Shown: positions 1 through 8,562, counted from the stretch's first letter. The stretch: DNA of 64,000 nt from Candidatus Intricatilinea gracilis (GCA_016702605.1 JADJDQ010000007.1:62001-126000), one strand, 5' to 3'. The notes: a model not told the origin generated them from the sequence alone. Made by a program: numbers and translations.

Positions 1-1
1 C

Positions 2-289
2 CGGGCCTGGATCCGCGCCCTTGACCGGGTGCTCGAACTGCGTCCACGCCTGATGGTGACCGGCCATGGCCCCGTCTCGACCGATCCGGTCGCTGACCTG
101 CGTCTCACCCGCGACTACCTTACCCACCTGCGCCAGACCATGGGTGCGGCCGCACGTGACCTCGAGCCCTTCGACGAGGCCTACGCCCGCACCGACTGGG
201 CGCGCTTTGCGGGTCTGCCTTTGTTCCAGGCGGTGAACCGCATGAATGCCTACAACACCTATCTGCTGATGGAAGGTGAGAGGCCATGA
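2..289 (+). CDS. MBL-fold metallohydrolase, C-terminal fragment
   Basis: The frame is open from the left edge, so only the last 95 or so residues are present and the true start lies outside the window. The visible part contains VTGHGPVS, a late metal-site motif of metallo-beta-lactamase-fold hydrolases, and a C-terminal tail with NAYNTYLL. That tail resembles the zinc metallohydrolases found beside quinoprotein or Sox-type thioredoxin genes. The stop overlaps the start of the next gene (ATGA), so the two are probably translationally coupled and work on the same exported redox process. The substrate cannot be told from this fragment. Confidence 0.6.
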   Translation, partial: RAWIRALDRVLELRPRLMVTGHGPVSTDPVADLRLTRDYLTHLRQTMGAAARDLEPFDEAYARTDWARFAGLPLFQAVNRMNAYNTYLLMEGERP

Positions 290-954
290 GCCGCCCCGAT
301 TGGTTGGCGACACGAACGCTGCAACCATCATCTGCGCCCGGCCACGAGCGGCGTGTCTCACTGCCCGCTGCCGATGACGCGGCCGCAGTCCCGGCGCCTG
401 TCCCGGTGCATGTGTCTGTCGATTCTCGGCGCCGCCGGTTCGGTCAGGTCGCTGTGGCCGGGCTGGGTGGCCTGGCCATGGCCGGTGGGGGTCTGCTGAG
501 CCTCGGCGCCAGCACACCGGTGCGTGCCGCCGCCGCGGTCGGTGACCTGGTGCGCTGGCCCGAGACGGTCACCCTGCTCGACGGCAGCACCCTGGCCGCC
601 GAACGTTTGCGTCATCAGGCCGTGCTGGTCGTGTTCTTCTCCACCACCTGCCCGTTCTGCACCCGCCACAACCCGCATGTGCAGAAGTTGATGGCCGCCT
701 CGGCGGGCCTGCCCCTGCGGGTGATCGGCGCGGCGCAGGACAAGAGCGCCGACGCCGTGCGCGCCTATGTGCAACGCCACGGTTACAGCTTCGACGTGAC
801 CATGGATGCCCGTGCTCTGCACGAGGCGCTGTCGCCGCGCAAGGTGATCCCGCTGACCTGCGTGGTCGACCGCGGCGGGCGCCTGCGCGAGGTCATCCCC
901 GGCGAGATGTTCGAGGACGATGTGCTCGAACTCGCCAAGTGGGCGCGTGCCTGA
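286..954 (+). CDS. Exported thioredoxin/TlpA-like redox protein
   Basis: A 222-residue protein. A twin-arginine-like run (SRRRRFGQ, about residues 47-54) is followed by a hydrophobic stretch to about residue 82, suggesting export, possibly by Tat. The rest is a thioredoxin fold with the redox pair C122-P-F-C125 in TTCPFCTRHN, and a later cis-proline region (KVIPLTCVV). It overlaps the upstream metallohydrolase by four bases, a pairing known from Sox and quinoprotein clusters. The 46 residues before the arginines are unusual for a signal peptide, and a GTG start near 403 is possible, but the ATGA overlap favours the start given. The role is probably periplasmic disulfide reduction; the partner is unknown. 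Confidence 0.65.
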   Translation: MSRPDWLATRTLQPSSAPGHERRVSLPAADDAAAVPAPVPVHVSVDSRRRRFGQVAVAGLGGLAMAGGGLLSLGASTPVRAAAAVGDLVRWPETVTLLDGSTLAAERLRHQAVLVVFFSTTCPFCTRHNPHVQKLMAASAGLPLRVIGAAQDKSADAVRAYVQRHGYSFDVTMDARALHEALSPRKVIPLTCVVDRGGRLREVIPGEMFEDDVLELAKWARA

Positions 955-1011
955 AGCCCCGCGCCTGAGCCGGGCCTGAGCCGAAAACCCGCTGCTACAC
1001 TGCGGCGCATC

Positions 1012-1083
1012 ATGTTCATCTCACGCAAGCGCAACAGCCTGCCCGGGTCCTACGACCGGGGAGCCTGGCCCTGGCGTCGCTAG
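1012..1083 (+). CDS. Putative trp leader peptide
   Basis: A 23-codon ORF beginning ATG and ending TAG, 254 bases before trpE. Its last residues are GAWPWRR, so two tryptophan codons lie one codon apart just before the stop, as expected of a ribosome-stalling leader peptide. A TACACT -10-like hexamer (996-1001) sits just upstream, but I see no good -35. No clear ribosome binding site is visible. Attenuation of trpE by leader peptides is known in proteobacteria; whether this ORF is one is inference from position, length and the W-P-W sequence. Confidence 0.4.
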   Translation: MFISRKRNSLPGSYDRGAWPWRR

Positions 1084-1092
1084 ACGACCTCA

Positions 1093-1192
1093 CATCCGCG
1101 CCTGAGTCCTCGACCAGTGCGGATGGCCCCCGCGAGGGCTTGCTCCGACAGGCCTGACCACATCGCGCTCCGGGTCGATCGTCCCCCGTTTT
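1093..1192 (+). promoter_or_regulatory. Possible trpE attenuator structures
   Basis: Downstream of the candidate leader ORF are a perfect 7-bp inverted repeat (CATCCGC 1093-1099 with GCGGATG 1119-1125) and a short CGGG/CCCG hairpin (1171-1174 with 1185-1188) followed directly by TTTT. The second could be a weak intrinsic terminator, and the first could compete with it or with the leader-ORF region. The exclusive pairing needed for attenuation has not been computed. The rest of 955-1337 shows no further recognisable element apart from the trpE ribosome binding site (GAAGGAG, about 10 bases before the ATG). Confidence 0.3.
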
Positions 1193-1337
1193 CCTGATCC
1201 CCAACGCCGCCTTGCCGGGCCGGACACTGTCCACGTGCCCCGTCACGACAAGGTGTTGCACGCACCGGCACTGTAGTGGCCGGATGGATCGGGTTCACGG
1301 TCGATGCTGATCCGGGCGCCCCGAAGGAGCTCCAGAG

Positions 1338-2825
1338 ATGATCACCGAACTCGAATTCCAGAGCCTGGCCCGCGAAGGCTACAACCGCATCCCGCTGGTC
1401 AGCGAAGCCTTTGCCGACCTCGAAACCCCGCTGTCGCTGTATCTCAAACTGGCCGGCGGCCGGCGCTACAGCTTCTTGCTCGAATCCGTCGTTGGCGGTG
1501 AGCGTTTCGGGCGGTACTCCTTCATCGGTCTGCCAGCGCGCACCTTTCTGCGCTGCACGCAGGGGCTGACCGAGATCGTCACCGACGGCGAGGTGGTCGA
1601 GACACATCTGGGCAATCCGCTCGATTTCATCGAGGCCTACCAGCAGCGTTTCAAGGTGGCTCTGCGCCCCGGCATGCCGCGTTTTTGCGGCGGCCTGGCG
1701 GGCTACTTCGGCTACGAGACGGTGCGCTACATCGAGAAGAAGCTGGCCGCCGGCAAGCTGCCCGGCGGCATCGGCACGCCCGACATCATGCTGCTGCAGA
1801 CCGAGGAACTGGCGGTCATCGACAACCTGTCGGGGCGGCTGTACCTCATCGTCTATGCCGACCCGAGCCAGGGCGAGGCGTATTTCAAGGCCAAGAAACG
1901 CCTGGCCGAACTGGGCGACCAGCTGCGCTACAGCGTGACCGCGCCGCAGGTGAAACGTGGCGCCTCGTACGCCATCGAGCGTGAATACGCCAAGGCCGAC
2001 TTCGAGGCCGCGGTCGAGAAGGCCAAGGGTTATATCGCCGCGGGCGACTGCATGCAGATCGTCATCGGCCAGCGCCTGAAGAAGCGCTACACCGAAAGCC
2101 CGCTGTCGCTGTACCGGGCGCTGCGCTCGCTGAATCCCAGCCCCTACATGTATTACTACGACATGGGCGAGTTCCAGATCGTCGGTGCGTCGCCGGAGAT
2201 CCTGGTGCGCAACGAGATGCGCGAGGTGGATGGCAAGCAGACCAAGATCATCACCATCCGCCCGATCGCCGGCACCAAGCCGCGCGGCGCCACGCCGGAG
2301 CGCGACGCAGCGCTCGAGAAAGAGCTGCTCGCCGACCCCAAGGAACGCGCCGAACACCTGATGCTGATCGACCTGGCGCGCAACGACATCGGCCGTATCG
2401 CCCAGACCGGCACGGTGAAGGTGACCGAGGCCTTCGGCATCGAGCGTTACTCGCATGTGATGCACATCGTGAGCAATGTCGAGGGCGTGTTGAAGGAAGG
2501 CCTGTCCAGCCTGGACGTCTTGCGCGCCAGCTTCCCGGCCGGCACCTTGAGTGGTGCGCCCAAGATCCACGCCATGGAGCTGATCGACCAGCTCGAGATC
2601 AGCGAACGCGGCATCTACGGCGGTGCTTGCGGCTACCTGAGTTTTGCCGGCGACATGGACGTGGCGATTGCCATCCGCACCGGCATCGTCAAGGACCAGA
2701 CCTTGTATGTCCAAGCGGGGGCAGGCGTGGTGGCCGACTCGGTGCCCGAGCTCGAATGGGCCGAGACCGAAGCCAAGGCGCGCGCCGTATTGCGCGCGGC
2801 CGAGCTGGTCGAACAAGGCTTCTGA
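1338..2825 (+). CDS. trpE: Anthranilate synthase component I
   Basis: A 495-residue TrpE, normal length. It converts chorismate to anthranilate with ammonia supplied by TrpG, the first committed step of tryptophan synthesis. The N-terminal regulatory domain (to about residue 200) has the LESVVGGERFGRYSF segment, which includes part of the tryptophan feedback site. The chorismate-binding domain has IRPIAGTKPRG, LIDLARNDIGR, FPAGTLSGAPK and a C-terminal QAGAGVVADS, all diagnostic. A GGAG-type RBS precedes the ATG. trpG follows after 15 bases. Regulation may involve the leader ORF at 1012-1083. Confidence 0.97.
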   Translation: MITELEFQSLAREGYNRIPLVSEAFADLETPLSLYLKLAGGRRYSFLLESVVGGERFGRYSFIGLPARTFLRCTQGLTEIVTDGEVVETHLGNPLDFIEAYQQRFKVALRPGMPRFCGGLAGYFGYETVRYIEKKLAAGKLPGGIGTPDIMLLQTEELAVIDNLSGRLYLIVYADPSQGEAYFKAKKRLAELGDQLRYSVTAPQVKRGASYAIEREYAKADFEAAVEKAKGYIAAGDCMQIVIGQRLKKRYTESPLSLYRALRSLNPSPYMYYYDMGEFQIVGASPEILVRNEMREVDGKQTKIITIRPIAGTKPRGATPERDAALEKELLADPKERAEHLMLIDLARNDIGRIAQTGTVKVTEAFGIERYSHVMHIVSNVEGVLKEGLSSLDVLRASFPAGTLSGAPKIHAMELIDQLEISERGIYGGACGYLSFAGDMDVAIAIRTGIVKDQTLYVQAGAGVVADSVPELEWAETEAKARAVLRAAELVEQGF

Positions 2826-2840
2826 GCGAAGGAGAACGAG

Positions 2841-3416
2841 ATGCTGCTGCTGATCGACAACTACGACTCCTTCACCTTCAACCTGGTGCAGTACTTCGCC
2901 GAACTCGGCGAAGACGTGCGGGTGGTCCGCAACGACGAGATCACGCTGGGCGAGATCGAGGCGCTGGCGCCGGCCAAGCTGGTGCTGTCGCCCGGGCCGT
3001 GTTCACCCGCCGAGGCCGGCATTTGTGTGCCGGCGATCCGCCACTTTGCCGGCAAGTTGCCGATCCTGGGTGTGTGCCTGGGCCACCAGAGCATCGGTGC
3101 AGCGCTGGGTGGCGACATCGTTCGCGCCAAGACGCAGATGCACGGCAAGTCCAGCACCATCACGACCGACCGGTCGGGTGTGTTCGCCGACCTGCCCGAG
3201 CAGTTCAGCGTGGTGCGTTACCACTCGCTGGTGATCAAGCGCGAGACGCTGCCGGCCGACCTGCTCGTCACCGCCACCAGCGAAGACGGCGAGATCATGG
3301 GCGTGCGGCATCGCGACTTGCCCATCGAAGGTGTGCAGTTCCACCCCGAGTCCATCCTCTCGGAGCATGGGCATGGCATGCTGCGCAACTTTCTTCAGCG
3401 AGGCGGGCGGCCATGA
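2841..3416 (+). CDS. trpG: Anthranilate synthase component II (glutamine amidotransferase)
   Basis: A 191-residue class I glutamine amidotransferase that releases ammonia from glutamine and passes it to TrpE. The catalytic triad is visible: C79 in GVCLGHQSIG, and H168 and E170 in VQFHPES. The N-terminus (LLLIDNYDSFTFN) and the SPGPCSP oxyanion segment are typical. It lies 15 bases after trpE with its own AAGGAG site. In some organisms this subunit also serves p-aminobenzoate synthesis; no second copy is visible here to decide this. Confidence 0.96.
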   Translation: MLLLIDNYDSFTFNLVQYFAELGEDVRVVRNDEITLGEIEALAPAKLVLSPGPCSPAEAGICVPAIRHFAGKLPILGVCLGHQSIGAALGGDIVRAKTQMHGKSSTITTDRSGVFADLPEQFSVVRYHSLVIKRETLPADLLVTATSEDGEIMGVRHRDLPIEGVQFHPESILSEHGHGMLRNFLQRGGRP

Positions 3417-3474
3417 GTCGGGCGAGATCGACAACTGCTGCGACGACCCTGCGACAACATAGGCGACAACCGCA

Positions 3475-4617
3475 ATGACCTCTGCATCGACGACAACGGT
3501 AGCCACTGCACCGAACGCCGCCGCGCCGGCCTATGCAGCGGGTAGCTCCGCCGCCGCCGCCGCAGCAGCGCCCAGCCACCCGGACGGCATCGTCGACCTG
3601 CGCAGCGACACGGTCACGCGCCCGACTGCCGCGATGCGCGCCGCCATGGCCGCAGCCGAGGTGGGCGACGACGTGTTCGGCGACGACCCGACCATCAACG
3701 CGTTGCAGCAACGCATCGCCGCTGATCTGGGCTTCGAGGCGGCGCTGTTCATGAGCAGCGGCACACAAAGCAATCTGTGCGCGCTGCTGGCGCATTGCGG
3801 GCGTGGCGATGAATACATCGTCGGCCAGCTGGCCCACACCTATCGATATGAAGGCGGCGGCGCTGCTGTTGTTGGTGGCATCCAGCCGCAGCCGCTGACG
3901 CAGCAGCCCGATGGCACGCTGTTGCTGGCCGACATCGAGGCGGCCATCAAGCCCGACGACGCACATTTCGCGCGCACTCGGCTGCTGGCGCTGGAGAACA
4001 CGTGGAACGGCCGTGTGCTACCGCCAGCCTACGTGGAGGCGGCCACCTCGCTGGCCAAATCTCGAGGACTTGCCAGGCATTTGGACGGCGCTCGCCTGTT
4101 CAACGCCGCTGTCGCCAGCAAGGTGCCGGCGCGCGAACTGACGAAACACTTCGACAGCGTGTCGGTCTGCTTCAGCAAGGGCCTGGGCGCGCCGGTGGGT
4201 TCGGCGCTATGTGGCAGCAAGGAGCTCATCTACCGCGCCCACCGCGCCCGCAAGATGCTGGGTGGTGGCCTGCGTCAGGCCGGCATCCTGGCGGCGGCGG
4301 CGACGTATGCGCTGGACCACCATGTCGATCGCTTGGCCGATGACCACGCCCTGGCGCGACGCCTGGCCGACGGGCTGCAGGGCTTGCCTGGCATCAGCGT
4401 GAAGCAGCCCGACACCAACATCGTCTTCGTCGAGCTCACACAGGCCGAGCCAGGTGAAGGGGCCGCCTTGTTGGCCTTCCTGCGCGCCCAGGGTGTGCTG
4501 GCCACCGGGCTGGTTGGCCTGCGTTTTGTCACCCACCTGGACGTGAACGCCGCGGGCATCGACCGCGCCATCGCGGCGCTGCGCTCCTACGTGCCACGCT
4601 CCGCTACTACCCGCTGA
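3475..4617 (+). CDS. ltaE: Low-specificity L-threonine aldolase with Ala-rich N-terminal extension
   Basis: A 380-residue PLP enzyme of the beta-eliminating lyase family, expected to cleave L-threonine or allo-threonine to glycine and acetaldehyde. The family start VDLRSDTVTRPT appears only at residue 40; before it is a low-complexity Ala/Ser/Thr stretch (residues 1-37). HLDGARLFNA and the PLP lysine K235 in CFSKGLGAPVGS are intact. It sits between trpG and trpD in the same orientation, not a usual trp gene, so it is probably co-transcribed. The extension may be unstructured, or translation may start later. Lyases of other amino acids in this fold cannot be excluded. Confidence 0.85.
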   Translation: MTSASTTTVATAPNAAAPAYAAGSSAAAAAAAPSHPDGIVDLRSDTVTRPTAAMRAAMAAAEVGDDVFGDDPTINALQQRIAADLGFEAALFMSSGTQSNLCALLAHCGRGDEYIVGQLAHTYRYEGGGAAVVGGIQPQPLTQQPDGTLLLADIEAAIKPDDAHFARTRLLALENTWNGRVLPPAYVEAATSLAKSRGLARHLDGARLFNAAVASKVPARELTKHFDSVSVCFSKGLGAPVGSALCGSKELIYRAHRARKMLGGGLRQAGILAAAATYALDHHVDRLADDHALARRLADGLQGLPGISVKQPDTNIVFVELTQAEPGEGAALLAFLRAQGVLATGLVGLRFVTHLDVNAAGIDRAIAALRSYVPRSATTR

Positions 4618-4686
4618 GCGTTTGCTCGCACCGTTTGATCGCCGCTTTTGACCACCTCATCCCCCACACCGACCCAAGGGCCTGCC

Positions 4687-5724
4687 ATGACCATCGGAAA
4701 CACCGAAGCACTGCAGCGTGTCGTCGAACACCGCGAGATCTTCCACGACGAGATGCTGAGCCTGATGCGCCGCATCATGAGTGGCGAGATGTCGCCGGTG
4801 ATGATCGCGGCCTTCGCCGTGGGTCTGCGCGTCAAGAAGGAAACCATCGGCGAGATCGCCGCGGCCGCGCAGGTGATGCGCGAGTTCTCCACCCCCGTGC
4901 AGGTGGCAGACAAGCGCCACCTCGTCGACCTGTGTGGCACGGGTGGTGATGCGGCGCACAGCTTCAACATCTCGACCGCAGCCATGTTCGTGGCAGCCGC
5001 AGCCGGTGCACGTGTGGCCAAACACGGCGGGCGCAGTGTGTCGTCCAGCTCCGGTAGTGCCGATGTGCTCGAAGCGCTGGGTGCGCGTATCGACCTCAAG
5101 CCCGAACAGGTGGCCGCCACGCTGGAAGGCTGCGGCATCGGCTTCATGTTTGCGCCCAACCATCATGCGTCGATGAAACACGCCGCGCCGGTGCGCAAGG
5201 AACTGGGCATCCGCACCTTGTTCAACATCCTCGGCCCGCTCACCAACCCGGCCGGTGCACCCAACCAGCTGATGGGTGTGTTCCACCCCGACCTGGTGGG
5301 CATCCAGGTGCGGGTACTGCAGCGCCTGGGCTCGCAGCATGTGCTGATCGTGCACGGCATGAACGGCATGGACGAGATCTCGCTCTCGGGCGAGACCCAG
5401 GTGGGTGAACTGCGCGATGGCCAGATCCGCGAATACACCATCCACCCGGCCGACTTCGGCATGCCGGTGTACGACTCGCGTGCCTTCCGCGTGGCCAACC
5501 GCGACGAATCGGTCGCCTGCATCCGCCGCGCCCTGGCGGATGAAGAAGGCCCCGTGCGCGACGTGGTGCTGCTCAACGCCGGCGCCGCCATCTATGCCGC
5601 CGATCTGGTGGGCTCGATCGCCGACGGGGTGGCCAAGGCCCGCGAGGCCGTCAGCAGCGGCGCGGCCGCGGCCAAGGTCGAAGAGTTCGTGGCCGCGACG
5701 CAGACTGCTGCCACGCCCACCTGA
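4687..5724 (+). CDS. trpD: Anthranilate phosphoribosyltransferase
   Basis: A 345-residue enzyme that joins anthranilate to PRPP. The PRPP-binding glycine motif CGTGGDAAHSFNIST lies at about residues 83-97, followed by AKHGGRSVSSSSGSADVLEALG and the MKHAAPVRKELGIRTLFN anthranilate-site region. The ATG at 4687 has an AAGGG site about 8 bases upstream and a normal N-terminus. An in-frame TTG at 4648 would add 13 poorly conserved residues and is less likely. trpC follows after 32 bases. Confidence 0.96.
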   Translation: MTIGNTEALQRVVEHREIFHDEMLSLMRRIMSGEMSPVMIAAFAVGLRVKKETIGEIAAAAQVMREFSTPVQVADKRHLVDLCGTGGDAAHSFNISTAAMFVAAAAGARVAKHGGRSVSSSSGSADVLEALGARIDLKPEQVAATLEGCGIGFMFAPNHHASMKHAAPVRKELGIRTLFNILGPLTNPAGAPNQLMGVFHPDLVGIQVRVLQRLGSQHVLIVHGMNGMDEISLSGETQVGELRDGQIREYTIHPADFGMPVYDSRAFRVANRDESVACIRRALADEEGPVRDVVLLNAGAAIYAADLVGSIADGVAKAREAVSSGAAAAKVEEFVAATQTAATPT

Positions 5725-5756
5725 GCGCTGGTAGGTAAAAGACAAGAGACGCCACC

Positions 5757-6572
5757 ATGAGCGACATCCTTCAACGCATCGTGGCCACCAAGGTCGACGA
5801 GGTCGCCGCAGCTGTGAAGCAGCGCGGCCGCGCCTCGCTGCGCGACGAGGCGGAACTTCTGGCCAGGACCGCGGCACCCTCCGGTGAAGATCGCCGCGAC
5901 TTCGTCGCCGCGATGCGCGCCAAGATCGCCGCCGGCCAGGCCGCGGTGATTGCCGAAGTCAAGAAGGCCAGCCCGAGCAAGGGTGTGCTGCGCGACAACT
6001 TCCAGCCCGCCGAGATCGCGGCCAGCTACGAGCGTGGCGGCGCGGCCTGCCTGAGTGTGTTGACCGATGCGCCGTACTTCCAGGGCAGCACCGCCTATCT
6101 GCAGCAGGCGCGCGCGGCGTGCCGACTGCCGGTGATCCGCAAGGACTTCATCGTCGACCCCTACCAGGTGGACGACGCGCGCGTGATGGGCGCCGATTGC
6201 ATCCTGCTCATCGCCGCGTGCCTGAGCGATGCGCAGATGGCTGAGCTCGAAGCACAGGCCCATGCCCTGGGCCTGGCCGTGCTGGTCGAGGTGCACGACG
6301 GCGACGAGCTGCAGCGCGCGTTGCGCGTGACACACACGCCGCTGGTGGGCATCAACAACCGCAACCTGCGCACCTTCGAAGTCACGCTCGACACGACGCT
6401 GGGTCTGCTGGACGAGGTGCCGGCAGATCGCCTGCTCGTCACCGAGTCGGGCATCCTCGGTCGCACCGATGTGCTGCGTATGCGCGCCGCCAACGTGCAC
6501 GCCTTCCTGGTCGGTGAGGCCTTCATGCGGGCGCCCGATCCGGGTGTCGCGCTGGCCGAGTTGTTTGCCTGA
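5757..6572 (+). CDS. trpC: Indole-3-glycerol phosphate synthase
   Basis: A 271-residue single-domain TrpC (not fused to TrpF) that closes the indole ring on CdRP. Family motifs are intact: IAEVKKASPSKG with the catalytic lysine near the N-terminus, LSVLTDAPYFQGS, LPVIRKDFIVDPYQ, LVEVHDG, VGINNRNLRTFEV and TESGI near the end. It ends the trp cluster here; trpF, trpB and trpA are not in the window, matching the split trp operons of betaproteobacteria. Confidence 0.96.
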   Translation: MSDILQRIVATKVDEVAAAVKQRGRASLRDEAELLARTAAPSGEDRRDFVAAMRAKIAAGQAAVIAEVKKASPSKGVLRDNFQPAEIAASYERGGAACLSVLTDAPYFQGSTAYLQQARAACRLPVIRKDFIVDPYQVDDARVMGADCILLIAACLSDAQMAELEAQAHALGLAVLVEVHDGDELQRALRVTHTPLVGINNRNLRTFEVTLDTTLGLLDEVPADRLLVTESGILGRTDVLRMRAANVHAFLVGEAFMRAPDPGVALAELFA

Positions 6573-6611
6573 GGTGGGTGGCGATCTCTTTGCCACGCCG
6601 GGCGCGCAGCT

Positions 6612-6633
6612 TGGCAGCTCGAGTGAGCTGCCA
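6612..6633 (+). terminator. Perfect 9-bp hairpin between trpC and ung
   Basis: TGGCAGCTC pairs perfectly with GAGCTGCCA across a GAGT loop, 40 bases after the trpC stop. There is no T-run on either strand, so it is not a classic intrinsic terminator. It could be an mRNA 3' structure for the trp transcript or a protein-binding dyad. Position and symmetry are seen directly; function is inferred. Confidence 0.35.
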
Positions 6634-6660
6634 TGTGAGACGTCGAACGACGAGCGGAAC

Positions 6661-7416
6661 ATGGCAGCCAGCGATGTACCCCGCGAAGCACCAGGCGACG
6701 CAATGAGCGGCCCGCTGGCGGCGCAGTTCGACGCCGTGCCGGCTGGCGGCTGGCGAGTCGTCACCGATGCCTTTGTCCGCAGTGCAGCCGGGCAGTTGCT
6801 GTGCGCCCAGGTCGATGCGCGGCTGGCAGCCGGCGCAGTCGTCTATCCGCCCGAACCGCTGCGAGCGCTGAGCCTGACGCCGCTGGATGAGGTGCGTGTC
6901 GTCATCCTCGGCCAGGATCCGTACCACGGCCCGGGCGAGGCGGAAGGCCTGGCGTTTTCGGTGCAGCGCGGCGTGAAGATCCCGCCCAGCCTGCGCAACA
7001 TCCACCTGGAGTTGTCGACCGACGTGGGCCTGCTCAGGCCGGCGCACGGCAGCCTGCTGGACTGGGCCAAGGCCGGCGTGCTGCTGCTCAACACCAGTCT
7101 CACCGTCGAGCAGGACCGACCTGCCAGCCATGCCAAGCTGGGCTGGCAGGTGTTGACCGACGCACTCGTTGCCGCCGTCGCGCAGCGTGAGCAACCCTGC
7201 GTCTTCATGCTCTGGGGCGCCCATGCGCAGGCCAAGGCTGCCAGCATCGAAGCCCTTGGTGGCGGCCGCCACGGCCTGATCCTTTCCAATCACCCCTCAC
7301 CGCTGGCGGCTCGCCGCCCGCCCGTGCCTTTCCTGGGCAGCCGGCCTTTCAGCCGCACTCAGGGCTGGCTGGCCGAACGTGGTCTACCTTCTGTCGATTG
7401 GAATCTTTCCCCATGA
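6661..7416 (+). CDS. ung: Uracil-DNA glycosylase
   Basis: A family-1 UDG of about 251 residues that excises uracil from DNA at the start of base excision repair. The catalytic water-activating loop GQDPYHGPGEAEGLAFS and the leucine-loop region HPSPLAARRPPVPFLGSRPFS are present; the usual HPSPLSAHR is altered to HPSPLAARR. LLLNTSLTVE, normally LLLNxxLTV, is also conserved. The ATG at 6703 is a possible alternative start. The stop overlaps the rsmD start (ATGA), so the two are probably translationally coupled. Confidence 0.93.
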   Translation: MAASDVPREAPGDAMSGPLAAQFDAVPAGGWRVVTDAFVRSAAGQLLCAQVDARLAAGAVVYPPEPLRALSLTPLDEVRVVILGQDPYHGPGEAEGLAFSVQRGVKIPPSLRNIHLELSTDVGLLRPAHGSLLDWAKAGVLLLNTSLTVEQDRPASHAKLGWQVLTDALVAAVAQREQPCVFMLWGAHAQAKAASIEALGGGRHGLILSNHPSPLAARRPPVPFLGSRPFSRTQGWLAERGLPSVDWNLSP

Positions 7417-8438
7417 CCACCCGAGACAAGCCGGCCGGCAGCGGCGGACGTTCCACACGCGCCGGCGCAAGTGGCCGCTCAGGCGCCGCCCGCACGACCG
7501 GGCCGCTCGAAGTGGCGACGGCGAAGCACGATCGCAAGAAGAAGGCGGCAGCAGTTGCCGCGGGGCCGAAGGTGGCGGCAGGTTCACAGTCGGCGACCCG
7601 CAAGCCGGCAGGCAAGGCTGGCGCGGGCAAGTCCACAGCTGGACCTTCCGCTGCACACGAGGCAAGCGGCGCCAATTCAGCAGCAGTCGGCAAACCCGCT
7701 GGTAGCAAGGCAGTGGCGGGCCCTCCTGTGACTGGCAAGCCCGGCGGTGGCAAGTCAACCGGCAGCAAGTCCACCAGCGGCAGGCCCAATGCAGGCGCGC
7801 CCTTGCCACCGGCCGTGGTGCCCAACGAGGTGCGCCTGATCGGCGGACAGTGGAAACGCAGCAAGCTGCCGGTGGCCGACCGGCCAGGCCTGCGGCCGAC
7901 ACCCGACCGGGTGCGCGAGACACTGTTCAACTGGCTGGGCCAGGACCTGGCCGGCTGGCGGGTGCTCGACGCCTTTGCCGGCACGGGTGCGCTGGGTTTC
8001 GAGGCCGCGTCGCGCGGCGCCACGCAGGTGGTGCTGCTCGAGAACGACGGGGCGCTGATCAAGAGCCTGAATGCCAGCCGCCTGAAGCTGGCGGCCACAC
8101 AGTTGTCGATCTACCGAGGCGAGGCGCTGGTTTGGATGCGCACCAGCCCGGCGCAGTTCGACCTGTTGTTGCTCGACCCGCCGTTCGAGGCCAACCTGTT
8201 CGATCAGGCGCTGACGGCAGCCAGGCCGCGGCTGGCGCCGGGCGGGATGATCTATCTGGAGAGTGACCGTGAGGTGAGCGCCGAGATCCTGACCACGCTG
8301 GGGCTCGAGGTGTGGCGCAGCGGTCGGGCCGGGCGGGTGTTTTTCCATCTGCTGCGAGCGGTCGAGCTTGTGGCGGCCAAGGCAGTGGGCGCTGCGCCTG
8401 CGCCGGCTGCCCCAGAAGGTGCAACACCTGCGAACTGA
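7413..8438 (+). CDS. rsmD: 16S rRNA (guanine-966-N2)-methyltransferase with long disordered N-terminus
   Basis: The last 200 residues are a typical RsmD: RLIGGQWKRSKLPV, RPTPDRVRETLFNWL, the SAM-binding DAFAGTGALGFEAASRGA, and the catalytic LLLDPPFE. It methylates G966 of 16S rRNA in assembling 30S subunits. About 138 extra N-terminal residues are Ala, Gly, Lys, Ser and Thr rich with repeated KPAG/GKST-like units; RsmD is normally about 180-200 residues. The start used overlaps the ung stop (ATGA). A TTG at 7398 is possible. The tail might bind RNA through its lysines; that is inference. Confidence 0.9.
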   Translation: MTTRDKPAGSGGRSTRAGASGRSGAARTTGPLEVATAKHDRKKKAAAVAAGPKVAAGSQSATRKPAGKAGAGKSTAGPSAAHEASGANSAAVGKPAGSKAVAGPPVTGKPGGGKSTGSKSTSGRPNAGAPLPPAVVPNEVRLIGGQWKRSKLPVADRPGLRPTPDRVRETLFNWLGQDLAGWRVLDAFAGTGALGFEAASRGATQVVLLENDGALIKSLNASRLKLAATQLSIYRGEALVWMRTSPAQFDLLLLDPPFEANLFDQALTAARPRLAPGGMIYLESDREVSAEILTTLGLEVWRSGRAGRVFFHLLRAVELVAAKAVGAAPAPAAPEGATPAN

Positions 8439-8562
8439 CACCGGGCTGATGCTCGTGCGACACCGGCGCGAAGACGTGATCGCAGGCCTTTGACCTGATC
8501 CCGGACAAGAACCGCTGGTTACACTGCCGAATCGCCGAGCCCGAGTCGACCTAGAGCTGCCT

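Noticed and set aside
1080..2816. A 578-residue open frame on the minus strand opposite trpE
   Set aside because: It is the antisense shadow of a high-GC gene; its sequence is His/Gln/Ala/Asp rich with no domain, while the plus strand carries an unmistakable TrpE.
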